A stretch of DNA of 64,000 bases from an uncultured Alphaproteobacteria bacterium (GTDB lineage Bacteria; Pseudomonadota; Alphaproteobacteria; RF32; CAG-239): NCBI GenBank assembly GCA_944390275.1, contig CALXPL010000001.1, positions 248,001 to 312,000 on the forward strand. The letters are read 5' to 3'. Positions 19,319 to 28,893 of the stretch are shown piece after piece (position 1 is the stretch's first letter; each line of letters begins with the position of its first letter). Below the pieces are notes generated by a model. That model saw nothing but the letters and a program-made list of their open reading frames with translations. It was not told the DNA's origin and did no database searches. A program made the position numbers and the translations under genes.

Positions 19319-20428
19319 ATGAAACCAAATTCTATCTTGGGAAAATATTTAATTAAGCAAATCGTATGGAATTTTGTATCTGTACTTTTTATGGTTTTGG
19401 GTATTATTTTCATGTTTGAAGTTATTGATTTGTTACGTCGCGTTGCAGATCGTCCTGATATTAGTTGGGATTTTGTTCTTAAAATGGTGGTTATGAAACT
19501 TCCCAGAACATTAAATATGATCTTTCCTTTTGTGATGATGATTGCTGCGATGGTAACTTTTCAGCGAGTGAGCAAAACAAATGAGTTTGTTATTATCCGA
19601 GCTGCCGGAGTTTCTGTTTGGGGATTCTTGGTACCTTTGATGTTTGCGGTATTTCTTGTTGGCGTAATTAATGTGGCTCTTTTTAATCCCGTATCTTCTA
19701 AAATGCTCGAAATATTTGAAACAATGGATTACCAGCTTAAAACCAAAAATCCTAAAGCCGTACTTTTTTCAGATAAAGGTTTATGGATTAGAGAAGCTGC
19801 TCCAGATGGAAATGTTTTAGTGCTACAAGCAAAATCTGTTCGGCAAGAAGATAATGATACACTTTTTCTTCATAATGTTGATATTTTGGAGTTGGATAAT
19901 CAATCTCAAATCATTCGTCAAGTTGATGCTTTTGTGGCGGTACTTAAAGACAAACAAATTGAATTGAAAGATGTTAATGTTTTTGAAGCAGGGAAAGAAA
20001 GAATTGTTTTAAATAATGTGAAATATCCAACATCTATTACCGTTGATCGTATTCGTGAAAATTTTATTGATCCTGATGCCATTTCTTTTTGGGAACTTCC
20101 GGATACTATTGATTTTTATAAAAAATCTGGCTTTTCTGTTGTTAAACATCAAATGCGTTATTTATCTCTTATTGCTTCTCCTTTTATGCTTTGTGCTATG
20201 GTGCTGGTTGCCGCAGTTTTTGCTTTACGACCCAATAATCGCCGAGGCGGAGTAATGTTTTTAATTGTTGGCGGTATTGTTGCCGGATTCCTTGTTTATT
20301 TCTCCTCTCAAGTTATTTATACCTTTGGATTAAATGGTTATATTCCTGTCTTTATGGCAGTTTGGAGCCCTATTTTGATTACTTTGCTGGTCAGTATTTC
20401 AATTTTGCTTCATCTTGAGGATGGATAG
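19319..20428 (+). CDS. lptG: LPS export permease, LptG/LptF (YjgP/YjgQ) family
   Basis: Inner-membrane component of the LptBFG ABC transporter that moves lipopolysaccharide to the Lpt bridge. The 369 residues have the family layout: two or three N-terminal helices (starting LGKYLIKQIVWNFVSVLFMV), a periplasmic beta-jellyroll in the middle (about 130-270), and three C-terminal helices (LSLIASPFMLCAMVLVAAVF, then GGIVAGFLVYFSSQVIYTFG). The motif VSKTNEFVIIRAAGVSVW matches the coupling region. No second permease gene is adjacent, so LptF must be elsewhere. LptG rather than LptF is my best guess. Confidence 0.85.
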   Translation: MKPNSILGKYLIKQIVWNFVSVLFMVLGIIFMFEVIDLLRRVADRPDISWDFVLKMVVMKLPRTLNMIFPFVMMIAAMVTFQRVSKTNEFVIIRAAGVSVWGFLVPLMFAVFLVGVINVALFNPVSSKMLEIFETMDYQLKTKNPKAVLFSDKGLWIREAAPDGNVLVLQAKSVRQEDNDTLFLHNVDILELDNQSQIIRQVDAFVAVLKDKQIELKDVNVFEAGKERIVLNNVKYPTSITVDRIRENFIDPDAISFWELPDTIDFYKKSGFSVVKHQMRYLSLIASPFMLCAMVLVAAVFALRPNNRRGGVMFLIVGGIVAGFLVYFSSQVIYTFGLNGYIPVFMAVWSPILITLLVSISILLHLEDG

Positions 20429-20439
20429 TTTAAATCTGC

Positions 20440-20467
20440 TTGCTTTTTAATTTTTTTGTGTTATAAG
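20440..20467 (+). promoter_or_regulatory. Putative promoter of the rimP-nusA-infB operon
   Basis: TTGCTT (20440-20445), 16 bases, TATAAG (20462-20467), giving a start near 20474. It lies 70 bases before rimP and upstream of the terminator-like hairpin at 20495. Confidence 0.55.
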
Positions 20468-20494
20468 TGTTGCATAGTTTAATGATATTATTGG

Positions 20495-20522
20495 AAGTGG
20501 GGTTTAAAACCCCGCTTTTTTA
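20495..20522 (+). terminator. Terminator-like hairpin in the rimP leader (possible attenuator)
   Basis: Arms AAGTGGGGTT (20495-20504) and AACCCCGCTT (20508-20517; one G-U) close a 3-base loop and run into a T tract. It could end the lptG transcript, but it also lies between the putative rimP promoter and rimP. Confidence 0.75.
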
Positions 20523-20537
20523 TTAGAAGGAATCGTT

Positions 20538-21038
20538 ATGTTGTTAAATCATCCTTTGCAAAATTTGTTGGAACCTGTGGTTGAAGGTCTTGGTTATGAA
20601 TTAGTGCGAATTTTGACAATCGGTGCTAAAAATCCAACTTTGCAAGTCATGATAGATACTAAAAATGGTACGGAAATTACTGTCGATGATTGTGCTTCCG
20701 TTAGCCGTGCTTTGTCTGATGTGCTTGATGAAAAAGATCCTATTGAAAATCAATATTCTTTAGAAGTTAGTTCTCCGGGAATTGATAGACCGCTTACAAA
20801 GCTGCAACACTTTCAGCGTTTTTTAGGTTATGAAATTAAAGCGGAAACTTTAGTTCCTGTCGAAAGTCGCAAGCGTTTTAAAGGAATCATATCTAAGGTT
20901 GAAAATAATGATGTGTTCTTAAATATGGATGAACATATTTATGTTTTGCCTTTTGATAATATTGTGAAAGCAAAAATCGTTGTTACCGATGATTTAATTA
21001 AAAAATATGAAAATAATCAAATCGTTGATGAATTATAA
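20538..21038 (+). CDS. rimP: Ribosome maturation factor RimP
   Basis: Binds free 30S subunits and helps their maturation. 166 residues. The N-terminal domain shows the family pattern LEPVVEGLGYELVRI and VDDCASVSRALSDVLDEKDP, followed by YSLEVSSPGIDRPL. The C-terminal SH3-like domain follows (RFKGIISKVENNDVFLNM). First gene of rimP-nusA-ylxR/Q-infB; AGAAGGA precedes the ATG. Confidence 0.95.
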   Translation: MLLNHPLQNLLEPVVEGLGYELVRILTIGAKNPTLQVMIDTKNGTEITVDDCASVSRALSDVLDEKDPIENQYSLEVSSPGIDRPLTKLQHFQRFLGYEIKAETLVPVESRKRFKGIISKVENNDVFLNMDEHIYVLPFDNIVKAKIVVTDDLIKKYENNQIVDEL

Positions 21039-21071
21039 TTTTTTACAACTATAGTATAATGAGGATATAAA

Positions 21072-22592
21072 ATGGAAAATTTGGAAAGTATGCCTAGACC
21101 GGAAATTATTTTAGTTGCAGATACCGTTGCCCGTGAAAAGAACATCGATCGTGAAGATGTTTTTGTTGCTATGGAAGTGGCTATTCAGAAAGGTGCCCGC
21201 TCAAAATACGGGATTGAACATGATATTCGAGCTAAAATTGACCGAAAAACGGGGGCTATTGCTTTATCTCGTTATCGTGAAGTCGTTGAAAATGATGCGC
21301 TTATTGAAAACGAAGCAGCTCAAATGCCATTGGATAAGGCAAAAAAAATTAAATCAGATGTTAAGGTTGGCGATTTCTTAATTGATACTCTTCCTCCTAT
21401 TGATTTTGGTCGTATTGCTGCTCAGACGGCTAAACAGGTTATTATGCAAAAAGTACGCGAAGCAGAGCGTAATAAACAGTATGAAGAATATCGTGAAAAA
21501 ATAGGCACGATTGTTAATGGAACGGTTAAAAGAGTTGAATTTGGCAATGTTGTTCTTGATATTGGTAAAACAGAGGCTATTTTGAGACGTGATGAAACTA
21601 TTGCCCGCGAAAAATTTAAAAACGGGGATAGAATCCGCGCCTATGTTATGGATGTAAGAAGAGAAAATAAAGGTCCTCAAATCTTTTTATCTAGAACTTG
21701 TCCTGAATTTATGGCTAAATTATTTACTCAAGAAGTTCCAGAAATTTATGACGGAATTGTTAAAATTATGGGCGTGGCTCGTGATCCCGGTTCTAAAGCT
21801 AAAATTGCCGTTAAAGCTGAAGATGTTACCGTTGATCCCGTTGGCGCTTGTGTGGGCTTACGTGGAATTCGTGTCCAAGCTGTTGTTAATGAACTTCAAG
21901 GCGAAAAAATTGATATTGTCCCTTATTCTGATGATAAAGCTCAATATATTGTTAGTGCCTTGGCACCTGCTGAAGTCTCTAAAGTTGTTTTAGATGAAGA
22001 AAATGGTAGAATCGAAGTCGTTGTGCCTAAAGAACAGTTTTCTGCGGCAATAGGTCGTCGTGGTCAAAATGTCAAGTTGGCTTCTCAATTGTTAGGATGT
22101 GATATTGATGTTTTGACGGAGGAACAAGAACAAGAAAGACGTTCAAATGAAAATAAGGTTCGTTCACAACGTTTTATGGAAGCTCTTGATGTTGATGAAA
22201 TGATAGCTCATTTGTTGATTGCTGAGGGCTTTTCTTCCGTTGATGAAATTGCTTTGGTTCCGTTGTCCGAATTAGCTGAAATTGAAGGCTTTGATGATGA
22301 TGTTGCTAAAGAATTACAAGCTAGAGCTCAAGATTTTGTTGCAAAAAGAGATAAAGAATTTGAAGATAAAAGCAAATCTCTTGGCCTTGACGATAAATTA
22401 ATGTCGATTGAGGGCTTAGATCGTGATATGATTTTATCTCTTGCAGAAAAAGGTGTTAAATCAATTGACGATTTGGCTGATTTGGCTGCTGATGAATTGA
22501 TAGAAATGCTTGGTGAGAATGTTATTTCTCAAAATGAAGCAAATAAAATTATTATGGCTGCTCGTGAACATTGGTTTACAGAAGAAAAATAA
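21072..22592 (+). CDS. nusA: Transcription termination/antitermination factor NusA
   Basis: RNA polymerase-binding elongation factor. 506 residues in normal order: N-terminal RNAP-binding domain (about 1-130), S1 domain (IVNGTVKRVEFGNVVLDIGK, about 140-200), KH1 with DPVGACVGLRGIRVQAVVNE, KH2 with AAIGRRGQNVKLASQLLG, then two C-terminal helix-hairpin-helix repeats (around 375-425 and 440-500). The presence of both C-terminal repeats is the proteobacterial form. GAGGA upstream of the ATG. Confidence 0.97.
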   Translation: MENLESMPRPEIILVADTVAREKNIDREDVFVAMEVAIQKGARSKYGIEHDIRAKIDRKTGAIALSRYREVVENDALIENEAAQMPLDKAKKIKSDVKVGDFLIDTLPPIDFGRIAAQTAKQVIMQKVREAERNKQYEEYREKIGTIVNGTVKRVEFGNVVLDIGKTEAILRRDETIAREKFKNGDRIRAYVMDVRRENKGPQIFLSRTCPEFMAKLFTQEVPEIYDGIVKIMGVARDPGSKAKIAVKAEDVTVDPVGACVGLRGIRVQAVVNELQGEKIDIVPYSDDKAQYIVSALAPAEVSKVVLDEENGRIEVVVPKEQFSAAIGRRGQNVKLASQLLGCDIDVLTEEQEQERRSNENKVRSQRFMEALDVDEMIAHLLIAEGFSSVDEIALVPLSELAEIEGFDDDVAKELQARAQDFVAKRDKEFEDKSKSLGLDDKLMSIEGLDRDMILSLAEKGVKSIDDLADLAADELIEMLGENVISQNEANKIIMAAREHWFTEEK

Positions 22593-22598
22593 TTTGTT

Positions 22599-22635
22599 TT
22601 GCGGTTTTGAAAATATAATTTTTACAAAACCGCAA
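22599..22635 (+). other. 11-bp perfect inverted repeat between nusA and ylxR
   Basis: TTGCGGTTTTG (22599-22609) is mirrored exactly by CAAAACCGCAA (22625-22635) with a 15-base loop. No T tract follows, so it is not a clear terminator. An mRNA processing or stability element inside the operon is possible. Confidence 0.6.
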
Positions 22636-22686
22636 CTTTCATTATGTGATGATTCACTTTTGGAATTTTTAGGTTAATGGAGTTTT

Positions 22687-23259
22687 ATGAAGTTAGAAAC
22701 AGAAGATAGAAAATGTATTTTAACGGGAATTGTTAAGGATAAAAGCGAACTTTTGCGCTTTACTTTGCTTCCTGGCGGATTAATCGTTCCCGATTTTAAA
22801 CGTAAATTGCCAGGTAGAGGTATTTATGTTTCTAATTCTAAAAAACTTCTTAAACAAACCTTGGATAAGCATTTGTTTGCAAAAGTTACCAAGGGAAAAG
22901 CAAAAGATGACATATCTTTGTTGGGTATGGTTGAAGATTTGTTGAAGAAAAAAGGTTTGGAAACCTTAAATCTTGCTCGTAAAGCAGGTGCCTTCGTTTC
23001 TGGTTTTGATAAAGTTAAAGATGCTTTACTTAAAAATAACGTTTCTTTTCTTTTGGAAGCTAAAGACGCTGCTTTTGATGGTCATGAAAAAATACTTGCT
23101 TTGGCAAAAGATATCGTTTTTTTTGATTTGTACACAACTGAGGAGTTAGATAAGGCGTTAGATAAAGTGAATACAGTCCATGCTGCTTTTTTGAAAAATG
23201 AGATGTCTCTTGCAGCGTATAAAGAGTTAAAACGTTATGAACAGTTTTTAAATTCATGA
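22687..23259 (+). CDS. YlxR (DUF448) RNA-binding domain fused to L7Ae-like YlxQ domain
   Basis: 190 residues. Residues 1-85 are Ylx[19 protein letters not shown] and the conserved [10 protein letters not shown]. Residues about 95-175 have the L7Ae/YlxQ pattern ([19 protein letters not shown]). In Firmicutes these are two genes between nusA and infB; in alphaproteobacteria a fusion in this place is common. Presumed RNA-binding, with a role in transcription or translation control. Position between nusA and infB supports the call. Confidence 0.88.
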   Translation: MKLETEDRKCILTGIVKDKSELLRFTLLPGGLIVPDFKRKLPGRGIYVSNSKKLLKQTLDKHLFAKVTKGKAKDDISLLGMVEDLLKKKGLETLNLARKAGAFVSGFDKVKDALLKNNVSFLLEAKDAAFDGHEKILALAKDIVFFDLYTTEELDKALDKVNTVHAAFLKNEMSLAAYKELKRYEQFLNS

Positions 23260-23290
23260 TAAGTTGTTGGAATTATGGAGTAACAAATTA

Positions 23291-25804
23291 ATGACAGAAG
23301 ATAATGCAAAAAGTAAGTTAACATTATCAGGCAAATCTACTCTTACACTTAAAAATGTTGGAGAAGTTGCTAAAGCGCATAATAATGACGGTAAAAAGGT
23401 TGTTCAAGTCGAAGTGCGCAAAAAAAGAATTATTGCTAATCGTTCTGAAAATGAAGAGCAAAAGGTAAAAATTGATGAAGCAACTGCTGCAAAATTACGT
23501 TTGATTGCTGAAGCTAAAGAACATGATGCAAAAAGAAAATTAGAAGAAGAGGAAAAAGAGCGTCAACGGTTGCTTCGAAAAGAACAAGAGGAAAAAGAAA
23601 AAGCTCAACTTGAAGCAAAACAAATTTCTTCTAATCCTAATCGAGATGTTGAAGGGAAAAATGTTTCTGAGCTTCAAAATGTTATGGAATCTGCTCCTGT
23701 AAAATCAGAAGATGATTATAAAGAACGTAATGTGAAAACTAAAGAAAAAAAGTTTCGTGATTTTGATTATGATGATACTGATGATGATGAAGATGATGAC
23801 TTTCATAATCATAAATTCAAAAAATCTCAAGATAAATCTTTATCAAAAGATGATGTTTTTGAACAAGAACGTAAAAAAATTACAAAACGTAGCTTTGAAA
23901 CCCCTCGGCGCGGAGGAAAAGTTAATTTACATAATTACGGAAATGTTGATGACGAAGATGATGATTATGGTTTTGGTGGTGGTGTGCGACGTCGTTTTAA
24001 GAAAAAACAACCAAAACAGCAAGTCAATCAACAGCCAACGGAAAAAATTATAAAAGAGGTTATTATTCCTGAAATTATTACTGTTCAGGAACTAGCAAAC
24101 CGCATGGCGGAAAAAAGTGCTGAAGTTATTAAAAAGCTTATGTCTCTCGGTGTTATGGCGACTATTAATCAACCTATTGACGCTGATACAGCGCAAATTA
24201 TTGTAGAAGAGTTTGGTCATAAATTTAAACGTGTAGCTGATAGTGATGTTGAACAAGGTTTGACGGGACCGGAAGATACAGTGCAAGATTTGTTGCCTAG
24301 AGCTCCCGTCGTTACTGTTATGGGACACGTTGACCATGGTAAAACATCTTTGTTGGATGCTTTGCGTGAAACAAATGTTGCCGCTCGCGAAGCCGGTGGA
24401 ATTACGCAACATATCGGCGCATACCAAATTGAAGTTGCCGGAGGCAAAAAAATTACTTTTATTGATACTCCAGGTCACGAAGCCTTTTCGGAAATGCGCG
24501 CGCGTGGAGCAAAAGTGACGGATATTGTTGTTCTTGTTGTTGCTGCAAATGATGGTATTATGCCCCAGACTGTTGAAGCTATTCGGCATGCTCAAGCTGC
24601 TGAAGTTCCTATTATTGTTGCAATAAACAAGATTGATCTTCCCGGTGCTGATCCTATGAAAGTTAAGACAGCTTTGTTACAACATGGTATTGCTGTTGAA
24701 GATATGGGTGGAGAATTTTTATGTGCTGAAGTTTCTGCTAAAAAGCGAATTAATATTGATAAATTAGTAGAAGCAATTTTGTTACAAGCTGAAATTCTTG
24801 ACTTAAAAGCTAATCCAAATCGTTTGGCTTCAGGTACGGTTGTTGAAGCTAAAATGGAAAAAGGTCGTGGTTCTGTTGCGACTGTCCTTGTACAAAATGG
24901 AACTTTGCGTGTTGGAGATATTTGTATTGCAGGTAAGGAATGGGGACATGTTCGTGCTATGTTTAATGAGCATGGAAAGAAAATGTCAGAAGCCGGACCG
25001 GCAACACCTGTTGAAATTTTGGGTTTGCAAGGAACACCAGCGGCAGGAGATGATTTTGTTATTGCCAAAGATGAAAATCAGGCGAAAGAAGTTACCGGAT
25101 ATCGCATTCGTAAAGAACGTGATGCTAAACTTGTTAAAAGTGCTAAATCTGCAATGGAACAAATGCTTGATAAGATTAAATCCGGTGAAGTAAAACATCT
25201 TCCTGTTATTATTAAAGCAGATGTTCAAGGTTCTATAGAGGCTATTGAGGGAACAATCAAAAAATTATCTAATGATGAAGTTAGTGTTCAAATATTACAC
25301 TCAGCTGTTGGTCCTATTTCGGATTCTGACGTAACTTTGGCTAAAGCTTCAAATGCTTTCATTATTGGATTTAATGTTCGTGCGATTCCTCATGCTCGTG
25401 ATTTAGCTCGTCAAGATGGCGTTGATATTCGTTACTATTCCATTATTTATGATGTGGCCGATGATATAAAGAAAGCTTTGGAAGGTATGTTATCTCCTGA
25501 ATTGCGTGAAAAAATTATTGGTTATGCTGAAATTCGTAATGTGTTTAATATTACCGGTGTCGGCAAAGTTGGCGGATGTATGGTAACAGAAGGTTTTGTA
25601 AAGCGTGGAGCTAAAGTTCGTTTATTGCGTGATAATGTCGTGATTCACGATGGGGCCTTGGCTCAATTAAAACGTTTCAAAGAAGATGTTAAAGAAGTTA
25701 AATCTGGTTATGAATGTGGTATGAGTTTTGAAAACTATAATGATATTCAGATTGGCGACTTTATTGAATGTTATGAAGTTGAAGAAGTTGCTGCTACTTT
25801 ATAA
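23291..25804 (+). CDS. infB: Translation initiation factor IF-2
   Basis: GTPase that places initiator tRNA on the 30S subunit. 837 residues. A long charged N-terminal region (coiled coil rich in E/K/R, then an Asp-rich tract [11 protein letters not shown] near 165) precedes the IF2_N helix and the G domain. G1 is [17 protein letters not shown]2 [12 protein letters not shown]3 DTPGHEAF, G4 [12 protein letters not shown]. Domains II-IV complete the chain. ATG 23291 has GGAG upstream; an in-frame TTG at 23264 is less likely. Last gene of the rimP operon, closed by a strong terminator. Confidence 0.96.
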   Translation: MTEDNAKSKLTLSGKSTLTLKNVGEVAKAHNNDGKKVVQVEVRKKRIIANRSENEEQKVKIDEATAAKLRLIAEAKEHDAKRKLEEEEKERQRLLRKEQEEKEKAQLEAKQISSNPNRDVEGKNVSELQNVMESAPVKSEDDYKERNVKTKEKKFRDFDYDDTDDDEDDDFHNHKFKKSQDKSLSKDDVFEQERKKITKRSFETPRRGGKVNLHNYGNVDDEDDDYGFGGGVRRRFKKKQPKQQVNQQPTEKIIKEVIIPEIITVQELANRMAEKSAEVIKKLMSLGVMATINQPIDADTAQIIVEEFGHKFKRVADSDVEQGLTGPEDTVQDLLPRAPVVTVMGHVDHGKTSLLDALRETNVAAREAGGITQHIGAYQIEVAGGKKITFIDTPGHEAFSEMRARGAKVTDIVVLVVAANDGIMPQTVEAIRHAQAAEVPIIVAINKIDLPGADPMKVKTALLQHGIAVEDMGGEFLCAEVSAKKRINIDKLVEAILLQAEILDLKANPNRLASGTVVEAKMEKGRGSVATVLVQNGTLRVGDICIAGKEWGHVRAMFNEHGKKMSEAGPATPVEILGLQGTPAAGDDFVIAKDENQAKEVTGYRIRKERDAKLVKSAKSAMEQMLDKIKSGEVKHLPVIIKADVQGSIEAIEGTIKKLSNDEVSVQILHSAVGPISDSDVTLAKASNAFIIGFNVRAIPHARDLARQDGVDIRYYSIIYDVADDIKKALEGMLSPELREKIIGYAEIRNVFNITGVGKVGGCMVTEGFVKRGAKVRLLRDNVVIHDGALAQLKRFKEDVKEVKSGYECGMSFENYNDIQIGDFIECYEVEEVAATL

Positions 25805-25830
25805 TACAATCTGTTTTATATAGCAATAAC

Positions 25831-25860
25831 AAAAGCTCCAAAGTATTTTTGGAGCTTTTG
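25831..25860 (+). terminator. Rho-independent terminator of the rimP-infB operon
   Basis: AAAAGCTCCAAA (25831-25842) pairs perfectly with TTTGGAGCTTTT (25848-25859) over a 5-base loop; T-rich after the stem. Confidence 0.88.
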
Positions 25861-25993
25861 TTTGTTCTATTTTTCTTTATATTGTCAGCGAAGTATAATT
25901 ATTTGTATCTGAGTTTTGTTATTACTTTTCGGCTATGTAAATAAAACAACCGTATATATTTTTGCAATTGCTTTCGTAGAAAGAATGATTAAC

Positions 25994-26028
25994 GAGGCAA
26001 TAAACAATATTACATTGTTTATTGCCTC
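25994..26028. repeat. 15-bp perfect inverted repeat between convergent infB and the pseudoprotease gene
   Basis: GAGGCAATAAACAAT (25994-26008) and ATTGTTTATTGCCTC (26014-26028) form a perfect stem with a 5-base loop. It lies 45 bases past the stop of the minus-strand gene. There is no good T tract on the minus strand; on the plus strand only TTAATTGTTTT follows. Most simply a transcript-end hairpin for the minus-strand operon. The rest of the 268-base gap is AT-rich and shows nothing else. Confidence 0.6.
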
Positions 26029-26072
26029 TTAATTGTTTTCACGGATGTTGTGATATTTTCGCAAGTTTTTAA

Positions 26073-28880
26073 TTATTTGCGTTCTGTCTTGTTCATCGGA
26101 AGAGGTTCTTTAGAACCCGTATTGTAAAGAATTGCATTGCTTATTTCCGTATTCTTTACAGGAATATCTTTGATTTGTTTTCCACAAATTTCTAATCCGA
26201 CGCTCTTCATTGCTGTTGCAATTGGTAAGAATAAATCCGTATTGTTTGTTGGTTTTATTCCTGTGTGAGCAAGACCTGTAATTGTTCCTTGTTTATCAAT
26301 TAAGGCACCGCCGAGTGTTGTTTCTTGAACGTAGGTATCAACAATAATTTCTGTTCCTCTGTTTTCAGAATAGCGATATCCACTTACTTTTCCTGAATTC
26401 TCTAAATAACCCTCACCGGTATCGAAATCTAAAATACCTAAAGTTAAATATGTTTCGCCGTTTATTTTTGGCAATTCCATATTTAAGGACAATGGTGTGT
26501 AATTTGTTTTCTTTTCCATAAAGAGTAAAGCAACATTTTTGTTCGGATTAATACGAACAGCATGACCTTTGAATTTTACTCCATTGATTGTTTGTAATTC
26601 ATAGGTGTTGTAATCTTTTGTAATTAAGTCTGCAGAGGTTAATACAAATTGGTCTGATATGATTAATCCTGCACCTTTTTTACCTTGATTATTTGCTATT
26701 GAAATGATTGATGCTCTTATCTTATAGATATCTTCTGCAGTAAGAGGTGTATCATAAACAGGGCGTTCAATGACACATAAATTATTTTGTGCTTCTACAA
26801 TACTCTTATCTTCAACAGGAATGTTTATCCATGTTTCTTTGCTGATTGAACCTGTTGCATCAACTCCGCCTTTTTCTTCTATTCCTAAGTCAATATTGTT
26901 TGCAATTTTGCAGCCTTCAGGATTATTTGCACAATCGCCGAATAAGGTTTGTGCATCACAGCCACCATAGAGTTTATTGTCTTCACAGCCTTTGTAAAGT
27001 TTATTATCTTCACAGCCTCGATAATGTTTATTATTGCAATCACAATCAGGACCAAACAAGGTCATGTTATTACATGGTTCTTCCGGTGCAGGTAGCGGTA
27101 TGCTTCCAGCCGGATTTTCTAAGTCTGTGGTGTTTAAGTCAACTTTTATTTCTGTTTTTTGTCCGTATTTTTCTTCGGGTGTTCCAGGTATCATGCTGAC
27201 ATCAAGAGGCTCTGAAGGTCTATCTTTTTCTAATAAATCAGATGCTTCAATTGTTTTTTCTGGTTCTTCCTCTGTAATGTTTGTTACAACTGCTGATGTT
27301 GTTAACGGTATGCTGGGTAAAGGAGCAGGTTCCGGTATCGGTAACGTTGTTTTCGTTGTTTGTGTGGTTTCAGTTTTCTTTGTTTCTGTTATTGTTGTTT
27401 GAGTTGTTGTTTCTGTTACAGCTTGTTTTACCGGAGCTTCTTCTGTGATTTTTATTTCTGTTTTAATACCTTCTTTACTGGTTCTATATGTTGTTCCATT
27501 TGATTGTTTTTCAATGATTGAACCGTCAGAAAGTTTTGAAATTTCTGTTGGAGTTGGAATTTGCTCTTTTAAATAATCTTTTCTTACTACTGTCGAAACA
27601 GTTTTTTCTTCAAAAGTTTCAGTTGGTTTGCTTGGTGTATAAACATATTTACTGGTTTGATTCTTTTCTATATCATGTTTTGTATATTGGCATTTGAGCG
27701 GATTGACCTCTCTTTCGTATTCGATGAGAGCAATTCTTTGGTTTTCTTTTTCTGCGGGGCTGAAACGATGACTTAGTTGACGTTGAAATCCTGGATGATT
27801 TCTTAAATTATTTACGGCATCGGCAAAAGCTCGTTCTACAAGTAAGATTTCTCCATTTTCTTCTCCGCGATTCAGCTCACCATATCCGTTAGTTTCTCTT
27901 GTCCAATATACTTTACTTTTATTTATATCTGTTACTGTCCATTTTACGGTTATTTCTGATGAGCCAGTTCTTTTATCTTCTTTTATACTGTTATTCCAAT
28001 CGTATTTGTCGCAAATATTCATAAAATAATTAGTGATTTCTGCTGTAATTAAATATTCAGGAAGAGGACTTGGGGTTTCTTCTGTGCACAAATCATTTGG
28101 AATTTTTATTATATTGTAGCAATCTTTTAATTCATTTTCAAAAATGGACATGAAGCGCATATCTTGCTGTAAAATTCTTCCTTGGTCAAGAAAAGCTTCT
28201 TTGTTAAAACGGCGGCAACCAAATATTCGAAAGCGGTAATTACCTAGTTTTTGCGCGAGTGTTCCGTTAATATCTTCTTCGTTTAAACGAAAATCAACCC
28301 ATTCTAATTGGATAGGGGCAAATCTTTTGCATTGATTGTGAATACTACGATAAACATCACGACGTCCGACGGTAACGTAGTTGTTTACGAAGTTTTCTCT
28401 TAAAGGTAATGTTTCTCTTGTTATGATTTTTTTCTTCTTTTTCTTCGGAACACAAGGTTGTTTCTTTACTTTTTTCTCTATCTCACAACCTCTCATTTCA
28501 TCTTTTGAGCATCCGTGTCCAGGGAAAATGCTATTATCTTGTTTTTCTGTTGCTTCACAACAAGTTCCCCCGAAAATACTCCCATCTCGGTAAGTTTTTC
28601 CGGTTGGTTTATAATTTATTGGTTTTGGTACCGCACGTCTTATGTTTAAGCGTGTGTTTACGGAACCTTGTAAGTCTTCTTTGGGTTGTGCTTCATCAAA
28701 AAATCCCATAGAGCGACTTAATCCCGTGTATTCAACACGTACATAGCGGCTTCCTGTGGCGGTATTTTCACTAAAGCTGTTGCTGTACTGTGATGCTAAT
28801 GTTTCGGAGAAGGAGATACTGCATAGAGAAATAGCCATTGCAGAACAGGCTAATAAGTTGAAACATCTTGTTATTTTCAT
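26073..28880 (-). CDS. Large secreted protein with Cys-rich repeats and a degenerate trypsin/HtrA-like domain (predicted inactive)
   Basis: 935 residues, exported (signal peptide about 1-29, ending ETLA). Order: Cys-containing stretch (GSIFGGTCC, NSIFPGHGC, about 99-130); a Lys tract (KKKKKK, about 148-153); a folded region (about 165-385), whose ending WTVTDINKSKVYWTRETNGY looks loosely like CsgG/TolB-N periplasmic proteins (weak inference); a Thr/Pro-rich linker (about 470-560); Cys-rich repeats at 603-658 with GCEDNKLYKGCEDNKLYGGC; then a chymotrypsin-fold domain (about 723-890). That domain keeps GAGLIISDQFVLTSADLI and LGGALIDKQGTITGLAHTGI, but the His position is Asp751, the Asp position Asn782 and the Ser position Leu856. 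Spacing (31 and 74) matches HtrA-type enzymes (about 30 and 75). So it is probably a non-catalytic binding module. Third gene of a minus-strand unit, 13 bases after comM; GGAG precedes the ATG. Confidence 0.8.
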   Translation of the reverse strand: MKITRCFNLLACSAMAISLCSISFSETLASQYSNSFSENTATGSRYVRVEYTGLSRSMGFFDEAQPKEDLQGSVNTRLNIRRAVPKPINYKPTGKTYRDGSIFGGTCCEATEKQDNSIFPGHGCSKDEMRGCEIEKKVKKQPCVPKKKKKKIITRETLPLRENFVNNYVTVGRRDVYRSIHNQCKRFAPIQLEWVDFRLNEEDINGTLAQKLGNYRFRIFGCRRFNKEAFLDQGRILQQDMRFMSIFENELKDCYNIIKIPNDLCTEETPSPLPEYLITAEITNYFMNICDKYDWNNSIKEDKRTGSSEITVKWTVTDINKSKVYWTRETNGYGELNRGEENGEILLVERAFADAVNNLRNHPGFQRQLSHRFSPAEKENQRIALIEYEREVNPLKCQYTKHDIEKNQTSKYVYTPSKPTETFEEKTVSTVVRKDYLKEQIPTPTEISKLSDGSIIEKQSNGTTYRTSKEGIKTEIKITEEAPVKQAVTETTTQTTITETKKTETTQTTKTTLPIPEPAPLPSIPLTTSAVVTNITEEEPEKTIEASDLLEKDRPSEPLDVSMIPGTPEEKYGQKTEIKVDLNTTDLENPAGSIPLPAPEEPCNNMTLFGPDCDCNNKHYRGCEDNKLYKGCEDNKLYGGCDAQTLFGDCANNPEGCKIANNIDLGIEEKGGVDATGSISKETWINIPVEDKSIVEAQNNLCVIERPVYDTPLTAEDIYKIRASIISIANNQGKKGAGLIISDQFVLTSADLITKDYNTYELQTINGVKFKGHAVRINPNKNVALLFMEKKTNYTPLSLNMELPKINGETYLTLGILDFDTGEGYLENSGKVSGYRYSENRGTEIIVDTYVQETTLGGALIDKQGTITGLAHTGIKPTNNTDLFLPIATAMKSVGLEICGKQIKDIPVKNTEISNAILYNTGSKEPLPMNKTERK

Positions 28881-28893
28881 TTATCAATCTCCA

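Noticed and set aside
24092..25228. Overlapping minus-strand open frames (167, 158 and 80 codons) opposite infB
   Set aside because: infB is unmistakable across the whole stretch. The reverse frames have shadow composition and no start signals.
26948..27030. Short direct repeats resembling a CRISPR array
   Set aside because: The 27-base repeats are in frame, code for GCEDNKLY units, and have no spacers.
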